Positions 8,777-21,818 are shown, counted from the stretch's first letter. The stretch is DNA of 64,000 nt from Phenylobacterium sp. NIBR 498073 (GCF_027286305.1 NZ_CP114599.1:2170001-2234000), one strand, 5' to 3'. Made by a program: numbers and translations. Notes: generated by a model not told the origin, from the letters alone.

Positions 8777-10465
8777 ATGAGCGAGACCATCGCCACTGAT
8801 ACGATTGAACGCGAAGCGATGGAATACGACGTCGTGATCGTCGGCGCCGGGCCCGCTGGGCTGTCGGCGGCGATTCGCCTCAAGCAGCTGGCCGAGGCCG
8901 CCGGAACCGAGATTTCGGTCGCGGTGCTCGAAAAGGGTTCGGAAGTCGGCGCCCACATCCTCTCGGGTGCGGTGATCGACCCCAAGGGCATCAACGAACT
9001 GCTGCCCAACTGGAAGGAACTCGGCATCCCGCTGGAGACCAAGGTCACCCGCGACAAGTTCGTCATGCTCGGCCCGAACGGCGAGCTCGACATCTCCTGG
9101 GTGCCCTTCCCGAAGTGGATGCTGAACCACGGCAACTACATCGCCTCGCTCGGCAACGTCTGCCGCGCCCTGGGCGCCCACGCCGAAGCGCTCGGCGTTG
9201 AGATCTATCCGGGCATGGCCGCCTCGGAAGTCGTCTACAACGAAGACGGCTCGGTGAAGGGCGTCGTCGCCGGCGTGTTCGGCATCGACAAGGACGGCAA
9301 TCCGGGCCCCGACTATCAGCCGGGCATCGAACTGCACGCCAAGTACACCTTCATCGGCGAAGGCGTCCGCGGCTCGCTCGCCAAGCAACTGCAGGCCCGC
9401 TTCGGCCTCACCAATGGCCGCGACGCCCAGAAGTTCGGCATCGGCATCAAGGAACTGTGGCAGGTTCCGGACGAGAACTTCGAGCCGGGCCTGACCCAGC
9501 ACACCTTCGGCTGGCCGCTCGACAACGCCACCGGCGGCGGCTCGTTCATGTACCACTTCGGGGACAACTACGTGGCCATCGGCTTCGTGGTCCACCTGAA
9601 CTACAAGAACCCCTGGCTCTCGCCGTTCGACGAATTCCAGCGTTTCAAGACCCATCCGACCATCCGCGGCTACCTGGAAGGCGGCAAGCGCGTCGCCTAC
9701 GGCGCCCGCGCCATCACCGAGGGCGGCTCCCAGTCGCTGCCGCAGCTCTACTTCCCGGGCGGCGTGCTGCTCGGCTGCTCGGCCGGCATGGTCAACGTTC
9801 CGCGCATCAAGGGCAGCCACAACGCGGTCAAGAGCGGCATGATGGCCGCCGAGGCCGCCTTCGAGGCCATCCAGGGCGGCCGCGCCAGCGACGAGCTGGT
9901 CGGTTATGAAACCGCCTACAAGAAGTCGTGGGTCCACAAGGAGCTGTGGGCCGTCCGTAACTTCAAGCCGCTGTGGTCGAAGTTCGGCACCATTCCGGGC
10001 CTCGTGCTCGGCGGCGCCGACGCGATGATCGCCAACATCCTCGGCGGCTGGTCGCCGTGGGGCACGCTGAAGCACGGCAAGTCCGATGCAGAGTCGACGG
10101 GCCTGGCCAAGGACTACAAGCCGATCGTCTATCCGAAGCCGGACAACGAGTTCAGCTTCGACAAGCTGTCGTCGGTGTTCCTGTCCTCGACCAACCACGA
10201 CGAGAACCAGCCCGCGCACCTGAAGCTCAAGGATCCGAGCATCCCGGTGAACGTGAACCTGCCGCGCTATGGCGAACCGGCGCGCCTGTTCTGCCCGGCC
10301 GGCGTCTACGAGGTGCTGTACGACGAGGCGGGGAACAATCCGAAGTTCCAGATCAACTTCCAGAACTGCGTTCACTGCAAAACCTGCGACATCAAGGATC
10401 CGTCGCAGAACATCAACTGGACGACGCCGCAGGGCGGCGACGGGCCCAACTACCCGAACATGTAA
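8777..10465 (+). CDS. etfD: Electron-transfer flavoprotein-ubiquinone oxidoreductase
   Basis: 562 residues. ETF-QO passes electrons from fatty-acid and amino-acid dehydrogenases, via ETF, to ubiquinone at the inner face of the membrane. The FAD-binding motif VGAGPAGLSAA (22-32) lies near the N-terminus. The quinone-binding and membrane-associated central region follows. The C-terminus has a ferredoxin-like cluster with CPAGVYEV and NCVHCKTCDIKDP, giving four cysteines for one [4Fe-4S] centre. ATG 8777 was chosen because the homologous core starts soon after; the frame opens earlier at TTG 8681. A strong terminator follows. Length matches the family. Confidence 0.93.
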   Translation: MSETIATDTIEREAMEYDVVIVGAGPAGLSAAIRLKQLAEAAGTEISVAVLEKGSEVGAHILSGAVIDPKGINELLPNWKELGIPLETKVTRDKFVMLGPNGELDISWVPFPKWMLNHGNYIASLGNVCRALGAHAEALGVEIYPGMAASEVVYNEDGSVKGVVAGVFGIDKDGNPGPDYQPGIELHAKYTFIGEGVRGSLAKQLQARFGLTNGRDAQKFGIGIKELWQVPDENFEPGLTQHTFGWPLDNATGGGSFMYHFGDNYVAIGFVVHLNYKNPWLSPFDEFQRFKTHPTIRGYLEGGKRVAYGARAITEGGSQSLPQLYFPGGVLLGCSAGMVNVPRIKGSHNAVKSGMMAAEAAFEAIQGGRASDELVGYETAYKKSWVHKELWAVRNFKPLWSKFGTIPGLVLGGADAMIANILGGWSPWGTLKHGKSDAESTGLAKDYKPIVYPKPDNEFSFDKLSSVFLSSTNHDENQPAHLKLKDPSIPVNVNLPRYGEPARLFCPAGVYEVLYDEAGNNPKFQINFQNCVHCKTCDIKDPSQNINWTTPQGGDGPNYPNM

Positions 10466-10470
10466 GACCG

Positions 10471-10497
10471 AAGGGGGCCCTCGCGGCCCCCTTCTTT
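10471..10497 (+). terminator. Intrinsic terminator after ETF-QO
   Basis: A 9-bp perfect stem (10471-10479 with 10485-10493), 5-base loop, is followed by CTTTC. It sits 5 bases after the stop. Confidence 0.8.
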
Positions 10498-10573
10498 CAT
10501 TGGACTCGCGATTTCACCTGAGTTCGTCGTGCACGCCTTGAACTCGCCCCCGAAAGCGCCGAGGTTCCCAGGC

Positions 10574-12277
10574 ATGCGCCGTCTGCTTGTCGCCCTCGCT
10601 CCGCTGCTCCTGGTCACCGCCTGCGCGACCGCGCCACAGGGCGTCGCCTGGACGCCGCCGGCCGACGACGGCATGGGCGGTTCGGCCTACGGGGCGTTCC
10701 TGGCCGGCCAGGGGGCGCTGAACGACGGCGCCGGCGCCGAAGCGGCCGCCTATTTCGAGCGGGCCGAGATCGAGGGCGGTTCCAGCGACCTGCTGCGCGA
10801 CCGCGCCTTCACCGCCGCGGTGCTGGCCGGCGACATCCCCAAGGCCGCCGTGCTCGCGCCTGACGGCGTCGACGCCTCCGAAGCCACCAAGCGCCTCGGC
10901 CAGCTGGTCAAGGCGGTCGAGCTGATGGCTCAGGGCCAGGGCAAGGAAGCCCAGGCCGCGCTGTCCGGCGACGCCATCGGCTTCCCGCACCGCGGCGCGG
11001 CGGCGCTTCTGGCGCCCTGGGCCGCGGCCATGGCCGGCGACACCGAAGGCTCGCTGGTGCGGCCCGAAATGCGCGGCGACCGCGTCGTCGACTATTTCGG
11101 CCAGCTCGGCCAGGCCTGGCTATATGAACGCGCCCGTCGCTACGACGAGGCCGAGACCGACTACAAGGCTCTGACCGGCGGCGATGCGCCCGGCGACATC
11201 GCCGTCCAGGCCTATGGAGCCTTTCTGGAGCGCCGGAACCGGCGCGCCGACGCCGTGGCGCTCTATGACGCGTCCCTGGCCCTGCAGCCGAACAACGAGA
11301 ACCTGATCGCCGCGCGCGCCCGCGCGGCGGCCGGCAAGTCGGCCCCGGCTGCGCCGAGCCTGCGCCAGGGCGCGGCCCAGGTGCTGGTCGCTCCCGCCGC
11401 GACCATGCTGGCGGCCAAGCAGGAGCAGCTTGGCCTGGCCTATCTGCGGCTGGCGCTGCGGCTCGACCCGAACCGCGACACCGCCTGGCTGATGGTCGGC
11501 GACATCATGGAGGCGGCGGGCGACGTCAACGGCGCCCGCGCCGCCTACGCCCGGCCCAAGCCCGGTTCCAGCGACTACAGCGCCGCGCGCGGCAAGCTGG
11601 CCTGGAGCTACCAGAACGCCAAGCAGTCCGACGTGGCCCTGAAGATGGCGCAGGAGGCCGCCGCGACCGGCGACGCCGAGGCCAAGCTCACCTACGCCGA
11701 CCTGCTGCGCGCCAACGAGCGCTACGACGACTCCGCCCAGGTGCTGAGCGGCCTGATCGAGCGCAGCGCCACCCCGGACTGGCGCCTGCTCTACATGCGC
11801 GGCGTGGCCTACGAGCGCGCCGGCCACTGGCCGCAGGGCGAGCGCGACCTGAAGGCGGCGCTGGAGCTGCGGCCCGACGAACCGGAGCTGCTCAACTATC
11901 TCGGCTACACCTGGATCGACCGCGGCGAGCGGCTGGCCGAGGCCCTGGGGATGGTCGAGCGGGCGGTGGCGGCCAACCCGCAGTCCGGCGCGATGGTCGA
12001 TTCCCTCGGCTGGGCCCACTACCGGCTCGGCGACTACAAGAAGGCCGTCGACCTGCTGGAACAGGCCGTCGAGCTTGAGGCCGGCGACCCGGAGATCAAC
12101 AACCACCTTGGCGACGCCTACTGGCGCGTCGGCCGCCGGATCGAGGCGGAATACCAGTGGCGCCGCGTGCTGACCCTGGATCCGGACGCGAAGATCAAGG
12201 CGGACGTGGAGTCCAAGCTCGCCTCCGGCCAGGGACCGAAAGGCCCGGCGGCGGCGCCGCGCATTGCCGGTCAGTAG
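10574..12277 (+). CDS. TPR-repeat lipoprotein
   Basis: 567 residues. ATG 10574 starts a lipoprotein signal (RRLLVALAPLLLVTAC) with a lipobox at VTAC; the frame also opens at GTG 10529, but that would put 15 residues before the signal. The mature protein is almost entirely tetratricopeptide repeats; the clearest are in the C-terminal half (EPELLNYLGYTWIDRGE, GAMVDSLGWAHYRLGDYKKAVDLLEQA, EINNHLGDAYWRVGRRIEAEYQW). Such proteins act as scaffolds on the outer or inner membrane. ispE starts 6 bases after the stop, and this TPR-ispE order looks like an operon. Function beyond protein binding is not visible. Confidence 0.85.
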   Translation: MRRLLVALAPLLLVTACATAPQGVAWTPPADDGMGGSAYGAFLAGQGALNDGAGAEAAAYFERAEIEGGSSDLLRDRAFTAAVLAGDIPKAAVLAPDGVDASEATKRLGQLVKAVELMAQGQGKEAQAALSGDAIGFPHRGAAALLAPWAAAMAGDTEGSLVRPEMRGDRVVDYFGQLGQAWLYERARRYDEAETDYKALTGGDAPGDIAVQAYGAFLERRNRRADAVALYDASLALQPNNENLIAARARAAAGKSAPAAPSLRQGAAQVLVAPAATMLAAKQEQLGLAYLRLALRLDPNRDTAWLMVGDIMEAAGDVNGARAAYARPKPGSSDYSAARGKLAWSYQNAKQSDVALKMAQEAAATGDAEAKLTYADLLRANERYDDSAQVLSGLIERSATPDWRLLYMRGVAYERAGHWPQGERDLKAALELRPDEPELLNYLGYTWIDRGERLAEALGMVERAVAANPQSGAMVDSLGWAHYRLGDYKKAVDLLEQAVELEAGDPEINNHLGDAYWRVGRRIEAEYQWRRVLTLDPDAKIKADVESKLASGQGPKGPAAAPRIAGQ

Positions 12278-12283
12278 CGCGCC

Positions 12284-13171
12284 ATGAGCCCGATCGCCTT
12301 CGCCCCGGCGAAGATCAACCTGTTCCTGCACGTCGGCGCGCCGGGCGACGACGGCTATCACCCGCTCTGCAGCCTGATGGCCTTCGCCGACGTCGGCGAC
12401 CGGGTGGTGCTGCACGAGGCCGACGTCCTTTCGGTGCGCGTGCACGGTCCGTTCAGCGGGATGCTGGCGGGCGAGGGCGACAATCTGGTGCTGAGGGCCG
12501 CGCGGGCCTTGCTGGCCCGGGCGCGGGGGCCTCAGCCCCTGGTCGGGCTCTCGCTGGAAAAACTGCTGCCGGTGGCCGCCGGCCTCGGCGGCGGCTCTAG
12601 CGACGCGGGCGCGGCCCTGCGCCTGCTGCGCACGGCCCTGGGCGTGCAGGTCGACGATGTGGAGCTCGAGGCCATCGCCGCCTCGCTGGGCGCCGACGGC
12701 GCGGCCTGCCTCTGGGGCCGGCCGGTGCTGGCGCAGGGCAGGGGCGAGCAGCTGTCGCCCGCGCCCGTCCTGCCGCCGATCGAGGCGGTGCTGGTCAATC
12801 CGCGGGTCGAGGTCTCCACCCCGGCGGTCTATCGCGCCTTCGACGGGCTCGGCGACTTCGGCGACGTGACGCCGCCGCCGATGCCGGACGCCTTCGAGAG
12901 CGTCGAGGAAATGGCCGCCTGGCTCGGTTTCATGCGCAACGACCTGCAGGCCCCGGCCATCGCCCTGGCCCCGGCGATCGGCGACGTCCTGGCGCTGCTG
13001 GCCGACGAGCGCGAGACCCTGTTGGCGCGGGTGTCCGGCTCGGGGGCGACCTGCTTTGCGATCTGCGCCAGCGACATCGAGGCCGACGCCCTGGCAGAGC
13101 GGGTCGCCGGCTTGCGGCCCGACTGGTGGACGGTCCGCTGCCGGCTCGGCGGTCCCTGGCCGGACGCCTGA
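12284..13171 (+). CDS. ispE: 4-diphosphocytidyl-2-C-methyl-D-erythritol kinase
   Basis: 295 residues. IspE phosphorylates CDP-methylerythritol in the non-mevalonate (MEP) isoprenoid pathway. It is a GHMP kinase: APAKINLFLHVG at the N-terminus (residues 6-17) is the substrate-binding motif, LPVAAGLGGGSSDAGAAL (about residues 90-107) is the phosphate-binding loop, and SGSGATCFAIC near residue 250 is the third GHMP motif. All key positions are present. It lies 6 bases after the TPR lipoprotein gene and probably shares its transcript. Confidence 0.93.
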   Translation: MSPIAFAPAKINLFLHVGAPGDDGYHPLCSLMAFADVGDRVVLHEADVLSVRVHGPFSGMLAGEGDNLVLRAARALLARARGPQPLVGLSLEKLLPVAAGLGGGSSDAGAALRLLRTALGVQVDDVELEAIAASLGADGAACLWGRPVLAQGRGEQLSPAPVLPPIEAVLVNPRVEVSTPAVYRAFDGLGDFGDVTPPPMPDAFESVEEMAAWLGFMRNDLQAPAIALAPAIGDVLALLADERETLLARVSGSGATCFAICASDIEADALAERVAGLRPDWWTVRCRLGGPWPDA

Positions 13172-13194
13172 TCCGGGCCAACGTCCAAAAGAAT

Positions 13195-13218
13195 ACGGGG
13201 GACCCGAAGGCCCCCCGT
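13195..13218 (+). terminator. Probable terminator between convergent ispE and amt
   Basis: A stem ACGGGGG (13195-13201) pairs with CCCCCGT (13212-13218). No strong T tract follows on the plus strand, so it is a weak call; it may serve both converging transcripts. Confidence 0.5.
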
Positions 13219-13243
13219 TCCCATCCCCCCGTTTTGAGGCGAT

Positions 13244-14662
13244 CTAGTCGTGCAGGGCTTCGCCGTGCTGCGACATGTCCAGGCCTTCGACCTCGGCCTC
13301 GTCGCTGACCCGCAGGCCGATCGTGAACTTCACGAGCATCAGGATCAGGAAGGTGGCGATGGCGGTGAAGACGATGGTGACGCCGACGCCCCAGGCTTGG
13401 GTCATCAGGCTCGCGCCTTCGCCCAGGCTGTTGACGGCCGGGTCGGCCAGCACGCCGGTCAGCAGGGCGCCGACGATGCCCGCGATGCCGTGCACGCCGA
13501 AGGCGTCCAGGCTGTCGTCATACTTCAGCAGGCGCTTCAGCCAAACCGCGCCGAAGTAGCCGGCCGCGCCGCCCAGCAGGCCGATGATCAGCGCGCCTTG
13601 CGGGTTCACGAAGCCGGCGGCCGGGGTGATGGCGACCAGGCCGGCCACGGCGCCGGAGGCCAGGCCCAGCATGCCGGGCTTCTTGCGCTCGACCCACTCG
13701 ATCAGCATCCAGGCGATGGCCGCGGCGGCGGTCGCGACCTGGGTGTTCAGCATCGCCACGCCGGCCAGGGCGTTGGAGCCGACAGCCGAACCGGCGTTGA
13801 AGCCGAACCAGCCGACCCACAGAAGGCTGGCGCCGATCATGGTCAGCACCAGGTTGTGCGGAGCCATGTTCTCGCTGCCGTAACCCTTGCGGCGGCCGAG
13901 CACGAGGGCGCAGACCAGGCCCGCGACACCGGCGTTGATGTGGACGACCGTACCGCCGGCGAAGTCGAGGACGCCGTCGCCGCCCAGGAAGCCGCCGCCC
14001 CAGACCGCGTGGGCGGTCGGCGCATAGACCAGCAGGGACCAGAGCACGGTGAACACCAGCACGGCCGAGAACTTGATGCGCTCGGCATAGGCGCCGGCGA
14101 TCAGGGCCGGGGTGATGATCGCGAAAGTCATCTGGAACATCACGAACACCGATTCCGGGATCGTGGCGGCCAGGCCGTTCGTGCTCTCCATGGTGACGCC
14201 CGACAGGAAGGCGTTCCCGAGCCCGCCGATGACGGCGTTGAGGCCCTCATTGGAGTTGGCGCTGAAGGCCAGCGAGTAGCCGGCGACCATCCAGACCACC
14301 GAGATGACCGCGGTGATGGCGAACGATTGGGCGACGGTCGCGATGACGTTCTTGCGGCGGACCATGCCGCCGTAGAACAGCGCCAGACCCGGAATGGTCA
14401 TCATCAGAACCAGGGCGGTGGAGGTCAGCACCCAGGCGGTGTCGCCGGTGTCGAGGGCCGGCTTTTCGTCTTCGACCGGAGCTTGGGCCGGCGCGGGCTC
14501 GGTTACGGGCGCGGCGGCTTCAGGCGCGGCGGCGACCGGTGCGGCGGCTTCGGCCGCCGCCGGCGCGGCCTCCTGCGCGAACGCCGCCGGGGCGAGCATG
14601 CCGCCCGCGATCACGGCGGCGAGCGCTAGGCCCGTCAGCTTGTTGAATCTCAGTGTCGTCAT
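13244..14662 (-). CDS. amtB: Ammonium transporter of the Amt family
   Basis: 472 residues from ATG 14662, which has AAGGGG 8 bases upstream. A cleaved signal peptide (ALAAVIAGGMLAPAAFAQE) and an Ala/Pro-rich linker of about 40 residues precede the 11-helix channel. The pore histidine pair is seen in GGTVVHINAG and DAFGVHGIAG, and the first helix begins DTAWVLTSTALVLMM. Amt proteins conduct ammonium across the inner membrane. The C-terminal tail LRVSDEAEVEGLDMSQHGEA is the GlnK-contact region. glnK is immediately upstream (37-base gap), giving the standard glnK-amt operon. No convincing sigma-54 promoter was found. Confidence 0.93.
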   Translation of the reverse strand: MTTLRFNKLTGLALAAVIAGGMLAPAAFAQEAAPAAAEAAAPVAAAPEAAAPVTEPAPAQAPVEDEKPALDTGDTAWVLTSTALVLMMTIPGLALFYGGMVRRKNVIATVAQSFAITAVISVVWMVAGYSLAFSANSNEGLNAVIGGLGNAFLSGVTMESTNGLAATIPESVFVMFQMTFAIITPALIAGAYAERIKFSAVLVFTVLWSLLVYAPTAHAVWGGGFLGGDGVLDFAGGTVVHINAGVAGLVCALVLGRRKGYGSENMAPHNLVLTMIGASLLWVGWFGFNAGSAVGSNALAGVAMLNTQVATAAAAIAWMLIEWVERKKPGMLGLASGAVAGLVAITPAAGFVNPQGALIIGLLGGAAGYFGAVWLKRLLKYDDSLDAFGVHGIAGIVGALLTGVLADPAVNSLGEGASLMTQAWGVGVTIVFTAIATFLILMLVKFTIGLRVSDEAEVEGLDMSQHGEALHD

Positions 14663-14699
14663 TGTCGTTATCCCCTTGTCCCGATGAGTTCGGCGCGCG

Positions 14700-15384
<685 letters not shown>

Positions 15385-15789
15385 ATGACGATGAAAACCC
15401 TGCTCACCACCGCGGCCGCCCTGGCGCTGATCGGCGGCGCCGCCCATGCAGGCGAAGGCGCCAAGAAATCCAAGCCCGCCGACCCCGCCCAGATGCACGG
15501 TCAGATGCACGATCAGATGAGGGACGAGACCGGCAAGGCGATGACCCCGCCCGGCGCGGACGCCTCGGCCACCCCGGCCATGCCCGACACCAGCGTGAAC
15601 CCGCCGGCCAACGACACCGCGGCCATACCGCCGGGCAGCCCCGACGCCTCGGCCGAGGGGGTTCCGGCCTCGGCGACGGTCAGCGCGAACGTCACGACCA
15701 ACGGGCCCGTGGCCGACACGCCCGAGAACAGGGCGAAGTTCAAGCCGCTGTCGCGGGCCGGCCGGGCGACCACGCCGCGCGGCAATTAG
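15385..15789 (+). CDS. Small secreted low-complexity protein
   Basis: About 134 residues. Three in-frame ATGs (15379, 15385, 15391) lie together; GGAGG at 15372-15376 is best spaced (8 bases) for 15385. A signal peptide ([19 protein letters not shown]) precedes a short Met/His/Asp-rich stretch (MHGQMHDQM), which could bind metal, then a long Pro/Ala/Ser/Asp-rich disordered region. No conserved domain was recognised. A strong terminator follows 27 bases after the stop. Periplasmic or outer surface location is inferred from the signal only. Confidence 0.65.
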   Translation: MTMKTLLTTAAALALIGGAAHAGEGAKKSKPADPAQMHGQMHDQMRDETGKAMTPPGADASATPAMPDTSVNPPANDTAAIPPGSPDASAEGVPASATVSANVTTNGPVADTPENRAKFKPLSRAGRATTPRGN

Positions 15790-15804
15790 AACAAGGCATT
15801 CCGC

Positions 15805-15833
15805 TTGAAGCGAAGGTCGGCGGGCCCTATGGT
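15805..15833 (+). promoter_or_regulatory. Candidate glyQ promoter inside the upstream terminator
   Basis: TTGAAG (15805-15810), a 17-base spacer and TATGGT (15828-15833) fit a sigma-70-like promoter. The -10 falls in the loop of the terminator hairpin, so transcription would start near 15840 and give a leader of about 30 bases. Inference only. Confidence 0.4.
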
Positions 15834-15848
15834 CCGCCGACTTTTTTT
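15816..15848 (+). terminator. Strong intrinsic terminator just upstream of glyQ
   Basis: GTCGGCGG (15816-15823) pairs with CCGCCGAC (15834-15841), followed by seven T residues (15842-15848). It ends 21 bases before the glyQ ATG. Confidence 0.85.
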
Positions 15849-15869
15849 GCGCCTGCGAAACCCCAACCA

Positions 15870-16799
15870 ATGCCAGCCGATAAGCCGCTTTCGTTTCAGG
15901 GTCTTATCCTGAAGCTGCATGACTATTGGAGCCGCCAGGGCTGCGTGATTCTGCAGCCCCATGACGTCGAGGTGGGGGCGGGTACGCTTCATCCGGCGAC
16001 GGTGCTTCGCGCCCTGGGACCCAAACCCTGGCGCGCGGCCTATGTGCAGCCCTCGCGCCGCCCGGCCGACGGGCGCTATGGCGAGAACCCGAACCGGCTG
16101 CAGCACTACTACCAGTATCAGGTGATCCTGAAGCCGAACCCGGACAACCTGCAGGAGCTCTATCTGGGCAGCCTGGAGGCGATCGGCCTCGACACCCGCC
16201 TGCACGACATCCGTTTCGTCGAGGACGACTGGGAAAACCCCACCGTCGGCGCTTGGGGCCTGGGCTGGGAAGTCTGGTGCGACGGCATGGAAGTCACCCA
16301 GTACACCTATTTCCAGCAGGTGGGCGGCCTGGACGTCTGGCCGGTGGCCGGCGAACTGACCTACGGGCTCGAGCGCCTGGCCATGTACCTGCAGAACGTC
16401 GACCACTTCACCGACCTGGCGTTCAACGATCCGGACGGCCCGCTGCCGATGACCTATGGCGACGTGTTCCTTGAAAACGAACGCCAGCAGTCGGAAGCCA
16501 ACTTCCACCTCTATGACGTCGACACTCTGAAGCGTCAGTTCGAGGATATGGAACGGCAGGTGCCGCGCATCCTGGAGGGCCGCGGCCCCCAGGGCCAGCG
16601 CACCGTGCTGCCGGCCTACGACCACGTGCTCAAGGCCAGCCACCTGTTCAACCTGATGGACGCCCGCGGCGCGATCGCCGTGGCCGAGCGCCAGAGCTAC
16701 ATCGGCCGCATCCGCGACCTGACCAAGATGTGCGCCGAAGCCTGGGTTGAAAACGAGGGCGGAAACGCCGCGAAGTCCGACGACGTGGCGAAGGCCTGA
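15870..16799 (+). CDS. glyQ: Glycyl-tRNA synthetase alpha subunit
   Basis: 309 residues, normal length. GlyQ is the catalytic class II core of the alpha2beta2 bacterial enzyme that charges tRNA-Gly. [19 protein letters not shown] opens the family; motif 2 is within [39 protein letters not shown] and [15 protein letters not shown] are hallmark blocks. ATG 15870 matches the family start although the frame is open far upstream. glyS begins 2 bases after the stop. Confidence 0.96.
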   Translation: MPADKPLSFQGLILKLHDYWSRQGCVILQPHDVEVGAGTLHPATVLRALGPKPWRAAYVQPSRRPADGRYGENPNRLQHYYQYQVILKPNPDNLQELYLGSLEAIGLDTRLHDIRFVEDDWENPTVGAWGLGWEVWCDGMEVTQYTYFQQVGGLDVWPVAGELTYGLERLAMYLQNVDHFTDLAFNDPDGPLPMTYGDVFLENERQQSEANFHLYDVDTLKRQFEDMERQVPRILEGRGPQGQRTVLPAYDHVLKASHLFNLMDARGAIAVAERQSYIGRIRDLTKMCAEAWVENEGGNAAKSDDVAKA

Positions 16800-16801
16800 C
16801 C

Positions 16802-19096
16802 ATGCCGCAATTGCTGATCGAACTGTTCTCCGAAGAGATTCCCGCGCGCATGCAGGTGCAGGCCGCGCGCGACCTCGACCGCATGTTCCGCGAGCGGCTG
16901 GCCGAGCAGGGCCTGCTGCCGGAGGGGCTGAAGACCTTCTCCGGTCCGCGCCGCCTGACCCTGGTGGCCGAAGGCCTGCCGGCGGCCCAGGGTGACCGCC
17001 ACGAGGAGCGCAAGGGCCCGCGCGTCGGCGCCCCCGACGCCGCCATCGACGGCTTCCTGCGCTCGACCGGCCTGACCCGCGACCAGCTCACCGAGAAGGA
17101 CGGGGTGTGGTTCGCCCACATCCACCGCAAGGGCCGCCCGACCGCCGAGATCGCCGCCGAGATCCTCGACCACGTGATCCGCAACTTCCCGTGGCCGAAG
17201 TCGATGACCTGGGGCCGCGGCACGCTGCGCTGGGTGCGGCCGCTGAAGCGGATCGTCTTCCTGTTTGACGGCGCGGTCGTGCCGTTCAACATCGACGGCG
17301 TCGAGGCCGGCGACGTCACCGAGGGCCACCGCTTCATGGGCTCGGGCAAGCCCTTCAAGGTGAAGGACTTCGATTCCTACCGCGACAAGCTGGCCGCGCA
17401 CTTCGTGATCCTTGATCCCGAGGAGCGCAAGGACCGCATTATGGACGGCGCGCGCACCCTCTGCTTTGCGCGCAACCTGGAATTGGTCGACGACGACGGC
17501 CTGCTGGACGAGGTCGCGGGCCTCGCCGAATGGCCGACTCCGGTGCTCGGCGACATGGACCCTGCCTTTCTGGACCTGCCGCCGGAGGTGATCCGCACCT
17601 CGATGCGCACGCACCAGAAGTACTTCGCCGTCTCCGATCCCAGCCGTGGGAACGGCAACGGCGGCCGTAAACTGGCTCCGAACTTCCTGACCGTCGCCAA
17701 CATCGAGGCGGCCGACGGCGGCAAGGAGATCGCCCGCGGCAACGCCAAGGTGCTTTCCGCCCGCCTCAACGACGCGCGCTTCTTCTGGGACGAGGACCGC
17801 AAGGTCACCCTCGAGGAGCGGCTGTCCAAGCTGTCCGGCGTCACCTTCCACGCCAAGCTCGGCACCCTGGCCGAGCGTGTCGAGCGGCTGGAACTGCTGG
17901 CCAAGGCGATCGCGCCCCGGGTCGGCGCCGACGTCCCCAAGGCGGTGCTGGCCGCGCGCCTGTCCAAGGCCGACCTCGCGACCGGCATGGTCGGCGAGTT
18001 CCCCGAACTCCAGGGCCTGATGGGCGGCTACTACGCCCGCGAAGAGAAGATCAGCCCGGTCGTCGCCGACGCCATCCGCGACCACTACCGGCCGGTCGGC
18101 GCCAAGGACGAGGCGCCCGACACCCCGGTGACCATGGCTGTGGCCATCGCCGAGAAGCTCGACACCCTGGTCGCCTTCTTCGCCATCGACGAAAAGCCGA
18201 CCGGCTCGCGCGACCCCTACGCCCTGCGCCGCGCCGCCCTCGGCATTATCCGCATCCTGCTGGGCTCCGAGGCCCGCGCCCCGGTGCGCGAGCTCGTCGC
18301 CGACTGGTACAAGTCGCTGCGTTGCTACGTCGATCCGGGCCGTGCGCTCTACGTCTCGACCCGCCGCACCACCGGCTATCTCGGCCCTGCCTACCGCTCG
18401 CCGTCGGAAGTCTTCGAGACCTATGTCGAGGAATTCGAGAACGCGCTGCTCGAAGGCGTGCCCTACGTCGTTTCGACGACCGAGGACTTCGATATCCGCT
18501 TCGACCGCTCGGCCGCGGCCGGGGATCCGCCGGAGGGCGAGGTCCAGTACCAGTTCCGCCCCTACGGCGTGGTCGCCGACGAAGTCATGGGCTTCATGGC
18601 CGACCGGTTCAAGGTCGCCCTGCGCGACCAGGGCAAGCGTCACGATCTGGTCGACGCGGTGTTCGCGCTCGGCGACGACGACCTGGTGCGCATCGTCGCC
18701 CGGGTCGAGGCGCTCGACCACTTCCTGACCGGCGCCGACGGCCAGAACCTGCTGGCCGGCTACAAGCGCGCCGGCAACATCCTCAAGGCCGAGGAGAAGA
18801 AGGGCGAGCTGCCGGTTGGCCCTGCCGTCGGCATGCCGGCCGCGCCGAAGGAGGAGGGGGCCCTGATCGCCGCCCTCCAGGCCGCCGAGCCGGCCGTGGC
18901 GCAGGCCTTGCAGCAGGAAGACTTCGCCGATGCCATGCGTGCCCTCTCGGGACTGCGCGCGCCGGTCGACGCCTTCTTCGAGGCGGTGCTAGTGAATTCT
19001 GAAAACGCGGCGGAACGTGAGAACCGCCTGCGTCTTCTCGTGCAGGTTCGCGATCTCATGGAACGGGTCGCGGACTTCTCGCAAGTGACGGGCTAA
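16802..19096 (+). CDS. glyS: Glycyl-tRNA synthetase beta subunit, with an insertion
   Basis: 764 residues, longer than the roughly 690 of the E. coli protein. The beta subunit binds tRNA and completes the alpha2beta2 synthetase. The N-terminus LLIELFSEEIPARM is typical, as are MRTHQKYFAV and NFLTVANIE, and the HD-like region DKLDTL-type block (AIAEKLDTLVAFFAI) is followed by PTGSRDPYALRRAALG. Between APVRELVADWYKSL (about residues 494-507) and VADEVMGFMADRFKV (about 590) there is an extra segment of about 80 residues (YVDPGRALYVSTRRTTGYLG onward) not expected from E. coli. It follows glyQ directly and ppdK follows in 13 bases. Confidence 0.93.
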   Translation: MPQLLIELFSEEIPARMQVQAARDLDRMFRERLAEQGLLPEGLKTFSGPRRLTLVAEGLPAAQGDRHEERKGPRVGAPDAAIDGFLRSTGLTRDQLTEKDGVWFAHIHRKGRPTAEIAAEILDHVIRNFPWPKSMTWGRGTLRWVRPLKRIVFLFDGAVVPFNIDGVEAGDVTEGHRFMGSGKPFKVKDFDSYRDKLAAHFVILDPEERKDRIMDGARTLCFARNLELVDDDGLLDEVAGLAEWPTPVLGDMDPAFLDLPPEVIRTSMRTHQKYFAVSDPSRGNGNGGRKLAPNFLTVANIEAADGGKEIARGNAKVLSARLNDARFFWDEDRKVTLEERLSKLSGVTFHAKLGTLAERVERLELLAKAIAPRVGADVPKAVLAARLSKADLATGMVGEFPELQGLMGGYYAREEKISPVVADAIRDHYRPVGAKDEAPDTPVTMAVAIAEKLDTLVAFFAIDEKPTGSRDPYALRRAALGIIRILLGSEARAPVRELVADWYKSLRCYVDPGRALYVSTRRTTGYLGPAYRSPSEVFETYVEEFENALLEGVPYVVSTTEDFDIRFDRSAAAGDPPEGEVQYQFRPYGVVADEVMGFMADRFKVALRDQGKRHDLVDAVFALGDDDLVRIVARVEALDHFLTGADGQNLLAGYKRAGNILKAEEKKGELPVGPAVGMPAAPKEEGALIAALQAAEPAVAQALQQEDFADAMRALSGLRAPVDAFFEAVLVNSENAAERENRLRLLVQVRDLMERVADFSQVTG

Positions 19097-19109
19097 GGAG
19101 GCCTTAGGA

Positions 19110-21806
<2,697 letters not shown>

Positions 21807-21818
21807 TCTTCCGCGACC

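Noticed and set aside
18322-19002. Long alternative plus frames inside glyS
   Set aside because: Arg/Gly-rich shadow frames of GC-rich coding sequence.
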